DNA from: Candidatus Sungiibacteriota bacterium
GTDB lineage: Bacteria; Patescibacteriota; Minisyncoccia; Sungbacterales; HO2-52-23
Assembly (NCBI GenBank): GCA_016206285.1
Contig: JACQRW010000019.1
Location: 1 to 35,118 of the forward strand
DNA: 35,118 nucleotides
Direction of reading: 5' to 3'
Part shown: positions 15,275 through 22,025 of the stretch, one piece after another
Layout: every line of letters begins with the position of its first letter
Position numbering within the stretch: position 1 is the first letter of the stretch
The notes under the pieces: generated by a model
Seen by the model: only the letters and a program-made list of their open reading frames with translations
The model's database searches: none
What the model was told of the DNA's origin: nothing
Program-made: the position numbers and the translations under genes

Positions 15275-16073
15275 GACGATCATTAAATATCTGAAAATTT
15301 ACCGGGTGGTGTGGAAATACAGCATCATCGAGAGGGCGACGTATCCTGCGGAGTTTTTGACCGGCTTGATCGTCGAATGCGGATATATCGGAATCTTTGT
15401 GTTGTTTTTTACGGTGCTGTTCGGACATATTACTGAGATCGCGGGGTGGAATTATTACGAGATGTTATTTTTAGCCGGGATAAATCTCATAAATGGAGGA
15501 CTCTATTGGAGCATGCTTTTCGCTTCCGGACTCATGCGCCTGCCCGAGGACATTAAAAATGGAAATGTGGATATAGCGCTTTTGAAACCGATCAACCCCT
15601 TGTTTACCCTGACGCTCTCAAAACCATATTTCACGTCTATTTTATCGGTGATTCCGGGCGTGTATATTATATATTATGCGCTGGCGCAACTTCACCGGAT
15701 GCCGTCTTTGTTGGATATTTTGTTTGGGTCCGTTCTCTTTTGTTGCGGCATGGTGATCGCCTATGCGATAGCCGTAATGCTTTCTTCACTCTCATTTTAT
15801 TTTCTCAATGCCTCGGCATTTCCCGAAATAGCCGCCCGCGGGATAGATTTTTATACGCGAAGTCCCCATAGCGTCTATACGGGCGCTTTGCGCATTGTTT
15901 TATTTTTTATCATCCCGGTTGTATTTATTTCAAGCATACCTTCGAGCACGGTGTTGCGCGGAGTGGAATTTCAATATCTTTTTTTGGGTATTGGTTTGGC
16001 GGCAGCATTTCTTTGTATGGCGATACTGGTATGGAACCGGATGATCAGGTATTATTCATCAGCGAGCAGCTAA
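15255..16073 (+). CDS. ABC-2 exporter permease P2, system B
   Basis: A 272-residue membrane protein with about six hydrophobic segments, related to the permease at 10337. The conserved loop LPEDIKNGNVDIALLKPIN sits at about 98-116. Three in-frame ATGs (15255, 15258, 15264) lie within the end of the preceding gene; I list the first, but any could be used. It ends four nt before the ATPase of system B. Together with 14477 and 16078 it forms a complete exporter of two permeases and one ATPase. Confidence 0.86.
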   Translation: MMHMAVKTIIKYLKIYRVVWKYSIIERATYPAEFLTGLIVECGYIGIFVLFFTVLFGHITEIAGWNYYEMLFLAGINLINGGLYWSMLFASGLMRLPEDIKNGNVDIALLKPINPLFTLTLSKPYFTSILSVIPGVYIIYYALAQLHRMPSLLDILFGSVLFCCGMVIAYAIAVMLSSLSFYFLNASAFPEIAARGIDFYTRSPHSVYTGALRIVLFFIIPVVFISSIPSSTVLRGVEFQYLFLGIGLAAAFLCMAILVWNRMIRYYSSASS

Positions 16074-16077
16074 CACT

Positions 16078-17055
16078 ATGGAACCCATCATTTCAGTACA
16101 AAACATAACCAAGCACTATCAGGTGCATCAGAAAGAAGAAGGGCTTCGGGGAAGCTTAAAGTCGCTCGTGAAAAGAAATTATAAGACCGTGAAAGCGGTT
16201 GATGATATTTCTTTTGCATTGCATGTCGGGGAGCTGGTCGGGTTTATAGGGCCAAACGGCGCAGGCAAGACCACGACACTCAAGATGCTTTCGGGACTGC
16301 TCTATCCCACCTCCGGGGAGATCAATGTTCTTGGATACCGGCCGTATGAGAAGAAAAGCGATTTTCTCAAACAGATCAGTTTTGTTATGGGTCAGAAAAA
16401 CCAGTTGTGGTGGGATATTCCAGCTATTGAGAGTTTTAATCTCAATAAAGAGATTTATGAAGTACCCGAAAAAAGATACCGCGAGGTGGTGGATGAACTG
16501 GTCGAGTTGCTTGACCTGAAGCACGTGCTTCATCAGCAGGTGCGGCGCTTGAGTTTGGGCGAGCGCATGAAGTGCGAATTGGTGGCAGCGCTCATATATA
16601 CGCCAAAGATATTGTTTCTTGATGAGCCGACTCTTGGTTTGGATGTGGTAGTACAAAAAAAGATCCGCGAGTTTATCAAAATGTACAATAAAAAATATGG
16701 CGCCACGGTGATTCTGACCTCGCACTACATGGACGATGTGGAGGAGATCTGCGACCGGATTATCATGATAGACCACGGCAAACTGATGTTTGACGGGCCG
16801 ATCAGTAAGCTCATCCAGACGTATGCGAATCATAAAACGCTTGTGGTAGTGTTCAAAAGTTTGGTGGAACGGAGCGATTTGGAGCGTCTGGGCGAGATAA
16901 AAGAATTCGAGTACCCGCGTGCCGTCATTCGCGTGCCGCGCGAAAAGACATCAAGCGTTGCCGCGGAGCTGCTCCAGAAATTCGACGTTGACGACCTCAA
17001 CATCAACGAACCGGAACTTGAGGATATTATTAGGATGTTGTTTACAAAATCGTGA
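16078..17055 (+). CDS. ABC-2 exporter ATPase, system B (COG4586-like)
   Basis: A 325-residue ATPase, paralogue of the one at 8575. Walker A GPNGAGKTT (58-66), QLWW segment (109-112), signature LSLGE (158-162), Walker B ILFLDEP (178-184), H-loop His216. It keeps the same long N-terminal part before Walker A and the same C-terminal domain. Here the ATPase comes last (P1-P2-ATPase), whereas in system A it comes first. The stop is followed by a set of competing hairpins (17056-17098) rather than a standard terminator. Confidence 0.9.
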   Translation: MEPIISVQNITKHYQVHQKEEGLRGSLKSLVKRNYKTVKAVDDISFALHVGELVGFIGPNGAGKTTTLKMLSGLLYPTSGEINVLGYRPYEKKSDFLKQISFVMGQKNQLWWDIPAIESFNLNKEIYEVPEKRYREVVDELVELLDLKHVLHQQVRRLSLGERMKCELVAALIYTPKILFLDEPTLGLDVVVQKKIREFIKMYNKKYGATVILTSHYMDDVEEICDRIIMIDHGKLMFDGPISKLIQTYANHKTLVVVFKSLVERSDLERLGEIKEFEYPRAVIRVPREKTSSVAAELLQKFDVDDLNINEPELEDIIRMLFTKS

Positions 17056-17098
17056 TCGGACTTTTTTAAGTCTGATTGAAGTGAGACTTCAATCAGAC
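17056..17098 (+). other. Competing hairpins between ABC ATPase and radC
   Basis: Hairpin 1: 17056-17063 pairs with 17068-17075 around a TTTT loop (8 bp including one G-T). Hairpin 2: 17070-17081 pairs with 17087-17098 around TGAGA (12 perfect bp). The two share 17070-17075 and cannot form together. Neither is followed by a T-run. Confidence 0.6.
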
Positions 17099-17116
17099 GG
17101 TTGTCTATACGGATTG

Positions 17117-17145
17117 TTTGATGTATGTCAATGATATGGTATAAT
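17117..17145 (+). promoter_or_regulatory. Extended -10 promoter upstream of radC
   Basis: TTTGAT (17117-17122), 17-nt spacer ending in TGG, then consensus TATAAT (17140-17145). Predicted start near 17152, giving a leader of about 45 nt with a small GCACT/AGTGC hairpin (17167-17183). A second TATGAT at 17186-17191, five nt before the radC ATG, could instead give a leaderless message. Confidence 0.7.
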
Positions 17146-17196
17146 TTACAATAAAGTTTTCCACAGGCACTCGCTGGCAGTGCTTTATGATTATAT

Positions 17197-17952
17197 ATGC
17201 CGCTTACCGCTTCACGACAAACATATAGTATTAAAGATATGGACATGGTGCTTGACGGCCATGATGCGGATTATATTTTCCGCGTGCGCGACGTGTCAAG
17301 AGAAATCGGACCGGCCGATAAGCTGATGCGCGGGGGTCCGGGCGGGCTTTCGGTGAGTGAGCTTCTTGCTCTGGTGCTTGACGGGGAAACGGGTGAAGAA
17401 GAGACTCTCGCTCTGTCGTCGCGAATTCTGAAAGAATACGGGGAACGAAGCATCGCGCACCAGACCAACCCGATGCTGCTGGTGCAGGAGCTTGGCATTC
17501 CGCTGGCCAGGGCATGCCAGATCGTGGCGTGTTTTGAACTGGGAAGAAGATTTTTCCAGACAAATGGCCGAGGGTCTGCGACTATACGCACGGCGCGGCA
17601 AGCATTTGAGTATTTGAAAGATATGCGTGATCTGCCCAAAGAACAGCTGCGCGGCATTTATGTAAACAGCCGCCATCGCGTGGTGCACGACGAGGTGATT
17701 TCTCTGGGAAGCATTGCCGCAAATATCGTGCATCCGCGCGAGGTGTTTCAGCCAGCATTTGAACACGGAGCCGTGGCGCTGCTGGTGGCGCATAACCACC
17801 CGTCGGGCGATCCGCAGCCAAGCGCCGAAGACATGCGCATTACGCGCCAGCTTGCGGAAGCCGGCAAAATACTCGGCATTGATTTTCTGGATCATCTGAT
17901 CGTGACTCCTCATAAATTTGTGAGCATCGTATCGTTGCTTGGTCTCAAATAA
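17197..17952 (+). CDS. radC: RadC-family JAB/MPN protein
   Basis: A 251-residue RadC (UPF0758) protein. The C-terminal JAMM/MPN domain carries HNHPSGDPQPSAED (199-212), supplying the metal-binding His199, His201 and Asp212, preceded by the typical VHPREVFQPAF. The N-terminal part (about 35-120) has the LMRGGPGGLSVSELLALVL and AxELGRR helices of the family. The first 25 residues are not conserved, and a shorter start is possible at Met15 or Met17. The historic link of RadC to DNA repair is disputed; related MPN proteins are metalloproteases. It lies upstream of a uracil-DNA glycosylase-like gene. Confidence 0.92.
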   Translation: MPLTASRQTYSIKDMDMVLDGHDADYIFRVRDVSREIGPADKLMRGGPGGLSVSELLALVLDGETGEEETLALSSRILKEYGERSIAHQTNPMLLVQELGIPLARACQIVACFELGRRFFQTNGRGSATIRTARQAFEYLKDMRDLPKEQLRGIYVNSRHRVVHDEVISLGSIAANIVHPREVFQPAFEHGAVALLVAHNHPSGDPQPSAEDMRITRQLAEAGKILGIDFLDHLIVTPHKFVSIVSLLGLK

Positions 17953-17986
17953 AAATCTAATTTGTCTTCGTTTTTTTGATACTCCG

Positions 17987-18343
17987 ATGTTCTTGAGAAT
18001 ATGGGAATATCATAGAAACGGGACATATGTTTTTATGCATATGCGCAAAGCAGAAGTGGTTGATGTCCGATATGATATTAAAACATCGGATTTCATCGTT
18101 TCCGATGACGGGAAAGGCATTCTATTCTCCGTGCCGTGGATTATCCGCGATGGTTCGGCCATACAGGCCGATAAAACGGATTTGATAAAATATTTTCATG
18201 AGCTGTGCGGAATTTTCGGCGAGCAGATCAAAGAATTCGAATTGCTCAAGCGTCAGGCAACCAAAGCCGAGCAAAAAAGACTGCAGACATTGCTTGCCTT
18301 GACGCTCGAGGCGCAAGCGCTGTTATACGAAGATGAGGAATAG
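17987..18343 (+). CDS. Unknown small protein, 118 aa
   Basis: I do not recognise this protein. It has a beta-rich first half (YVFMHMRKAEVVDVRYDIKTSDFIVSD) and a helical, charged second half (about 65-118) with a likely coiled coil ending in an acidic YEDEE tail. No signal peptide or membrane segment. The frame is open back to TTG 17939 inside radC. I prefer ATG 17987, although ATGs at 18035 and 18041 are also possible; no Shine-Dalgarno decides. It ends two nt before the UDG-like gene, so the two are probably translated together. Confidence 0.65.
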   Translation: MFLRIWEYHRNGTYVFMHMRKAEVVDVRYDIKTSDFIVSDDGKGILFSVPWIIRDGSAIQADKTDLIKYFHELCGIFGEQIKEFELLKRQATKAEQKRLQTLLALTLEAQALLYEDEE

Positions 18344-18345
18344 CG

Positions 18346-18957
18346 ATGAGTGATCAGCAAAACAACAGAACCGAATTATTGCGCCAGATTCGCGATGAGG
18401 TTTGGAATTTCAAAGAGTCGCCGCTCTATCTTGAGCGGATGCGGAACCGGGCCTATCCGGTGATCGGGGAGGGGAGCCATCATGCAAAAGTTATGTTTAT
18501 CGGAGAAGCGCCAGGCAGGACTGAGGCGGCAACCGGCCGGCCGTTCGCGGGTGCTGCCGGAAAGCTTTTGGATGAACTGCTCGCATCAGCCGGCATTTCG
18601 CGGCCGGACGTTTATATTACTAATGTAGTAAAAGACCGGCCTCCCATGAATCGCGACCCGTTGCCCGAAGAGATCGCGCTCTATGCGCCGTTTCTTGACC
18701 GGCAGATTGAAATTATCCAACCTAAAATTATCGTGCTGTTGGGCCGCCACTCGATGGTTGCCATTCTTGAAAAATTCGGACTCGATGCCATGATCGGCCC
18801 GATGAGCAGGCTGCACGGCATCATACTGAATGCGGAAACGTCCTACGGCGATATTACCATTCTACCTATGTACCATCCGGCAGCCGCACTCTATAACCCT
18901 GAACTCAAGTATGAGCTGCTGAAAGATTTCCAAAGTTTGAAAAGGCTGTTGGAATAA
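18346..18957 (+). CDS. Family-4-like uracil-DNA glycosylase lacking Fe-S cysteines
   Basis: A 203-residue protein of the uracil-DNA glycosylase superfamily, closest to family 4. Motif A reads GEAPGRTE (53-60) followed by TGRPFAGAAGKLLDELL, then VYITNVVKDRPPMNRDPLPEEI, and motif B is MYHPAAALYNP with His177. Family-4 enzymes carry four cysteines that hold a [4Fe-4S] cluster. Here the usual KCRPP is KDRPP (Asp97), the usual Cys after EIxL is Tyr113, and the N-terminal pair is missing. The protein contains no cysteine at all. It should remove uracil from DNA if the fold holds without the cluster. It follows the small 17987 gene by two nt. Confidence 0.87.
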   Translation: MSDQQNNRTELLRQIRDEVWNFKESPLYLERMRNRAYPVIGEGSHHAKVMFIGEAPGRTEAATGRPFAGAAGKLLDELLASAGISRPDVYITNVVKDRPPMNRDPLPEEIALYAPFLDRQIEIIQPKIIVLLGRHSMVAILEKFGLDAMIGPMSRLHGIILNAETSYGDITILPMYHPAAALYNPELKYELLKDFQSLKRLLE

Positions 18958-18965
18958 AGTATATT

Positions 18966-18971
18966 GGAGAG
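18966..18971 (+). promoter_or_regulatory. Shine-Dalgarno of FAD oxidase gene
   Basis: GGAGAG seven nt before ATG 18979; it supports this start over the in-frame TTG at 18964. Confidence 0.65.
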
Positions 18972-18978
18972 AGCTTTT

Positions 18979-20634
18979 ATGGATCTTGCCGAAGACATCA
19001 GAAAATTTTTCAAAGGGGAAGTGGATGACACTGCTGCCGTCTTGGATACCTATAGCCGCGATGCGAGCGTATTTTGCGTGCAGCCGCAATTAGTGGTGTT
19101 TCCTAAAGATGTTGAGGATATAAAAAAGCTTGTGGCATATGCGGGTGCGGCGGCTAAGCATGGTACACATATTTCGCTCACCGCGCGAGCCGGAGGATCG
19201 GATATGAGCGGAGGGCCGCTGACCGAATCTGTAGTGGTGGAGTTTACAAAGTATATTCATGACCTGAAAGAGATAAAAGACGATTACGCTGTGGTTGAAC
19301 CGGGCATGTATTACCGTGATTTTGAGAAAAAAACTCTTGAGGCCGGACTGATTATGCCAAGCTATCCGGCTTCGCGCGAGTTATGCACAGTCGGCGGCAT
19401 GGTTTCCAATAATTCAGGCGGGGAGAAAACGCTCTCGTACGGCAAGACCGAACGTTATGTTGAAGAATTGAACGTAGTGCTTAGCGACGGCAACGAATAT
19501 ATTTTTCACGCACTTTCGGAACAGGAACTTGCGGAGAAAAAGCAGCTTGGCACGTTTGAGGGCGAGGTGTACAGAAAAATGTCAGCCTTGATTGAAGAGA
19601 ACCGGGAGGTTATCACAGCCGCAAAGCCCCAGGTAACCAAAAACTCGTCCGGATACTTTTTGTGGAACGTATCTGACCCCGCTGTCGGAACTTTTGATCT
19701 GATCAAACTGATCGTGGGTTCACAGGGGACACTCGGATTTGTCACCAAGATAAAGTTCAAACTTGTCCGCCCAAAGCCCTTTTCACGCATGCTGGTTATT
19801 TTTCTGAAAGATCTTTCGCCGCTCGCGGATTTGACCAGACAGATGCTTGCATGCAAGCCGGAGAGTTTTGAGTCCTACGATGATAACACATTTCGCATAG
19901 CCATTCGGTTTTTTCCGGAAATTCTTGAGCGGATCAAGGGAAGTATCTTTCGGCTTGCATTGAGTTTGCTGCCGGAGGCGTGGATGGTGCTTCGCGGCGG
20001 CATCCCCAAGCTTGTGCTGCTTGCGGAGTTCACGGCAAATACCCGCGAGGAAGCTGATGCGCAAGCGCGCGCGGCCGAACAACAACTTAAAAAAACATAC
20101 CCGTCTCTGAAAATGCGCGTGACCCGGAGCGATGAGGAGGGCCAAGAATTCTGGCTGATCCGGCGCGAAAGCTTCAATCTGCTGCGCCATCACGTGCGCG
20201 GCTTGCGCACCGCGCCGTTTATAGATGACTTGTCCGTGCGTGCTGATCTGCTGCCGGAGTTTTTGCCGAAACTGTATGAAATCCTGGGACGCTATAAATT
20301 GCTGTATACCGTTGCAGGACATGTCGGTGATGGCAACTTTCACATCATCCCGCTGATGGATTTCAGCGACCCCAAGATTAAAGAGATTATTACAAACCTG
20401 TCAAAAGAAGTGTATAGCCTGGTCGCGCAGTACAAGGGTTCTATTACCGGCGAGCACAACGACGGCCTGATCCGTACGCCGTTTGTCAAAGAAGAATTCG
20501 GGGAAAAGGTCTATAATCTTTTCGAGCAAACCAAAAAAATATTTGATCCGGACGGCATCTTCAACCCCGGCAAAAAAGTCGGTGCCACGCTTGAATATGC
20601 CTTGGCGCATCTGGACACGGAGAAGAAAAGCTGA
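18979..20634 (+). CDS. FAD-linked oxidase (GlcD/D-lactate dehydrogenase type)
   Basis: A 551-residue flavoprotein of the GlcD/Dld/AlkylDHAPS group (PCMH-type FAD domain plus FAD-oxidase C domain). In order: the FAD domain with PQLVVFPKDVEDIKKLV (about 36-52), ARAGGSDMSGGPL (about 74-86) and VGGMVSNNSGGEKTLSYGKT; the C-terminal domain with GHVGDGNFHIIPL, where His and Asn are expected near substrate and metal, GEHNDGLIR in place of the usual GEHGDG, and FDPDGIFNPGK at the end. It would oxidise a 2-hydroxy acid such as D-lactate or glycolate. It has no Fe-S cysteines for a fused GlcF-like part. The G-to-N change in GEHGDG may alter specificity. The D-2-hydroxyacid dehydrogenase at 13471 could provide or use the same kind of substrate (inference). 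Confidence 0.88.
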   Translation: MDLAEDIRKFFKGEVDDTAAVLDTYSRDASVFCVQPQLVVFPKDVEDIKKLVAYAGAAAKHGTHISLTARAGGSDMSGGPLTESVVVEFTKYIHDLKEIKDDYAVVEPGMYYRDFEKKTLEAGLIMPSYPASRELCTVGGMVSNNSGGEKTLSYGKTERYVEELNVVLSDGNEYIFHALSEQELAEKKQLGTFEGEVYRKMSALIEENREVITAAKPQVTKNSSGYFLWNVSDPAVGTFDLIKLIVGSQGTLGFVTKIKFKLVRPKPFSRMLVIFLKDLSPLADLTRQMLACKPESFESYDDNTFRIAIRFFPEILERIKGSIFRLALSLLPEAWMVLRGGIPKLVLLAEFTANTREEADAQARAAEQQLKKTYPSLKMRVTRSDEEGQEFWLIRRESFNLLRHHVRGLRTAPFIDDLSVRADLLPEFLPKLYEILGRYKLLYTVAGHVGDGNFHIIPLMDFSDPKIKEIITNLSKEVYSLVAQYKGSITGEHNDGLIRTPFVKEEFGEKVYNLFEQTKKIFDPDGIFNPGKKVGATLEYALAHLDTEKKS

Positions 20635-20649
20635 AGGCAGTACCACGAT

Positions 20650-20697
20650 ATCATCTTAACAATTCCCTGACGATCGTCACAAGATTGTTAAGATGAT
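20650..20697. repeat. Nested palindrome after FAD oxidase gene
   Basis: A perfect 14-bp inverted repeat (20650-20663 with 20684-20697) encloses a 20-nt loop that itself holds a perfect 12-bp palindrome, TGACGATCGTCA (20668-20679). Only a short TTTA follows, so a standard terminator is doubtful. Confidence 0.75.
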
Positions 20698-20728
20698 TTA
20701 GGGAGAGGTTTCCTCTTGTCTGGTGTTG

Positions 20729-20737
20729 TGATATACT
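20729..20737 (+). promoter_or_regulatory. Extended -10 of Nudix gene 20744
   Basis: TGaTATACT with the -10 box at 20732-20737. ATG 20744 begins seven nt after the last base of the box, the position where transcription normally starts. No Shine-Dalgarno and no clear -35. Confidence 0.62.
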
Positions 20738-20743
20738 TTCTGT

Positions 20744-21241
20744 ATGCCTGAAGAAAAAAATCAGTATCTTCATGAAGTGGTTATCACTGCAATAATCTAT
20801 AAGGATGACCGGTATCTGATCACCCGACGGTCTCCTGGCAAGAAACGGTTTCCTGGCATGTGGACCGTGCCGGGAGGAAAACTGGAGACCGACGACTATA
20901 CTTCGTTTCCGAAAGAGACTAAGGATTACTGGTATAATGTTCTTGAGCGCACCTTGCGCCGCGAAGTGCGCGAGGAGGCGGGGATTGAGATCACTGATAT
21001 TGAATATGTGACGAGTCTTGCAACGATCCATGCCGACGGCAGCCCGTCGCTCGTGATCTCCTGCATGGCTGCGTATGCGTCCGGCGAAGTAAAACTTCAA
21101 CCTGAAGAGTGTGACGAGCATGCCTGGGTGACGCTGGAGGAAGCAAAACAACATCAGCTTATTGACGGCATCTATGACGAACTTTTGATCGCCTCGCAGC
21201 GGAGAAATGGGCTAAAAGGGGAGTGGAAACGGATGGAGTAG
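20744..21241 (+). CDS. Nudix hydrolase with interrupted Nudix box
   Basis: A 165-residue Nudix protein. It starts with the expected strand and RRSPGKKRFPGMWTVPGGKLE (29-48), and the catalytic helix is REVREEAGIEI (73-83) with Glu74, Glu77 and Glu78 for Mg2+. Between the conserved GG (44-45) and that helix there are about 14 extra residues (around 49-66) compared with the standard G-x5-E-x7-RE spacing. The first Glu of the box is therefore displaced. Nudix relatives with such insertions exist; the substrate is unknown, and nucleotide-pool cleaning is a reasonable guess. A likely leaderless mRNA starts at the ATG. No terminator was seen after it. Confidence 0.87.
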   Translation: MPEEKNQYLHEVVITAIIYKDDRYLITRRSPGKKRFPGMWTVPGGKLETDDYTSFPKETKDYWYNVLERTLRREVREEAGIEITDIEYVTSLATIHADGSPSLVISCMAAYASGEVKLQPEECDEHAWVTLEEAKQHQLIDGIYDELLIASQRRNGLKGEWKRME

Positions 21242-21247
21242 CGGGGC

Positions 21248-21276
21248 TTGCTTTTTTATTGGAAAGGGTGTATACT
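21248..21276 (+). promoter_or_regulatory. Promoter of the RRM gene
   Basis: TTGCTT (21248-21253), 17-nt spacer, TATACT (21271-21276). It predicts a leader of about 140 nt before ATG 21424, the longest in the window. Confidence 0.68.
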
Positions 21277-21326
21277 ATATTCAATGTAAGGTTCTCAACG
21301 GTTTTTCCCTAATCTATGGGGTTCCG

Positions 21327-21342
21327 TCCGCCTATCGGCGGA
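21327..21342. repeat. Palindromic element, copy 1 (RRM leader)
   Basis: TCCGCCTATCGGCGGA, a 6-bp stem with 4-nt loop, in the untranslated leader of the RRM gene. It matches the copies at 21800 and 25532 in both arms and differs only in the loop. Confidence 0.75.
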
Positions 21343-21423
21343 GAAGGGATGGCATAAGGGGTGAGAAAGCCATTAGTTGAAGAGAGGTCGTCTTACAAAG
21401 TAGTGTTTTTAAGCAACATCACA

Positions 21424-21768
21424 ATGGCAAAGAAATTATACGTCGGAGGTCTGTCTTACAGCACGACCGAAGACACTTTGAAGGATGCGTTTGCGCAGTC
21501 AGGGACTGTCGAGACCGCAACCATCATCATTGACCGCATGTCAGGCCGCTCAAAAGGATTCGGTTTTGTCGAAATGGCAACCGATGACGAGGCCCAGGCA
21601 GCGATCGAGATGTGGAACGGCAAAGAACTCGACGGCCGCACGCTTACCGTGAATGAAGCACGCCCGATGGAGGCACGCCCTCCTCGCCGTGACTTCAATG
21701 ACCGCGGTGGCAACAGCGGCGGAGGCCGTGGCGGTTTTGGCGGAGGACGCCGAGACAGCAACTGGTAA
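21424..21768 (+). CDS. Glycine-rich RRM RNA-binding protein
   Basis: A 114-residue single-RRM protein with a glycine/arginine-rich tail. RNP2 is LYVGGL (5-10) and RNP1 is KGFGFVEM (44-51). The tail (about 85-114) contains RGGNSGGGRGGFGGGRR, as in cyanobacterial Rbp and plant glycine-rich proteins. Such proteins bind single-stranded RNA and are often cold-induced. The start is ATG 21424, where the family begins; the frame is open to 21361, but this extension lies in the leader. No Shine-Dalgarno. A leader of about 140 nt with a palindromic element (21327) suggests regulation at the RNA level. A strong terminator follows at 21794. Confidence 0.92.
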   Translation: MAKKLYVGGLSYSTTEDTLKDAFAQSGTVETATIIIDRMSGRSKGFGFVEMATDDEAQAAIEMWNGKELDGRTLTVNEARPMEARPPRRDFNDRGGNSGGGRGGFGGGRRDSNW

Positions 21769-21793
21769 TCCTCTTGGATTTTCCGCAAAAATT

Positions 21794-21832
21794 CCCCGAT
21801 CCGCCAACTGGCGGAGTCGGGGTTTTTGTTTT
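21794..21832 (+). terminator. RRM gene terminator built on palindromic element, copy 2
   Basis: The outer stem CCCCGA/TCGGGG flanks TCCGCCAACTGGCGGA (21800-21815), followed by five T (21823-21827) and more T-rich sequence. The inner hairpin is the same 16-nt palindromic element found at 21327 and 25532. Confidence 0.88.
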
Positions 21833-21928
21833 GTTCAATATCTGTACAGCAGGTGTTGCAGTTACTATCATTTCTATACGATCGTAACAGACTAGTAGTA
21901 GAAGTTTTGGTATGACGTACTCATATTC

Positions 21929-21957
21929 TTTACATAATCCAAAATATATGCTACCAT
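21929..21957 (+). promoter_or_regulatory. Promoter of typA
   Basis: TTTACA (21929-21934), 17-nt spacer ending in TGC, TACCAT (21952-21957), so an extended -10 is also present. The predicted start near 21964 gives a leader of about 60 nt. Confidence 0.62.
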
Positions 21958-22025
21958 TCTGTGGTTGGCATGAGAGACAGGTTTTTCTGCTGGCTACCGG
22001 CAGATTTTTAATTTCTTCGCATTCT

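Noticed and set aside
17157-17165. TTTTCCACA, one mismatch from a DnaA box
   Set aside because: A single imperfect site with no cluster, no dnaA or dnaN nearby and no clear AT-rich unwinding region. Not enough for an origin.
21912-22025. Upstream extension of typA by 38 codons
   Set aside because: It contains the predicted promoter, and TypA proteins begin at the MNIRNVAIIAHVDHGKT segment.
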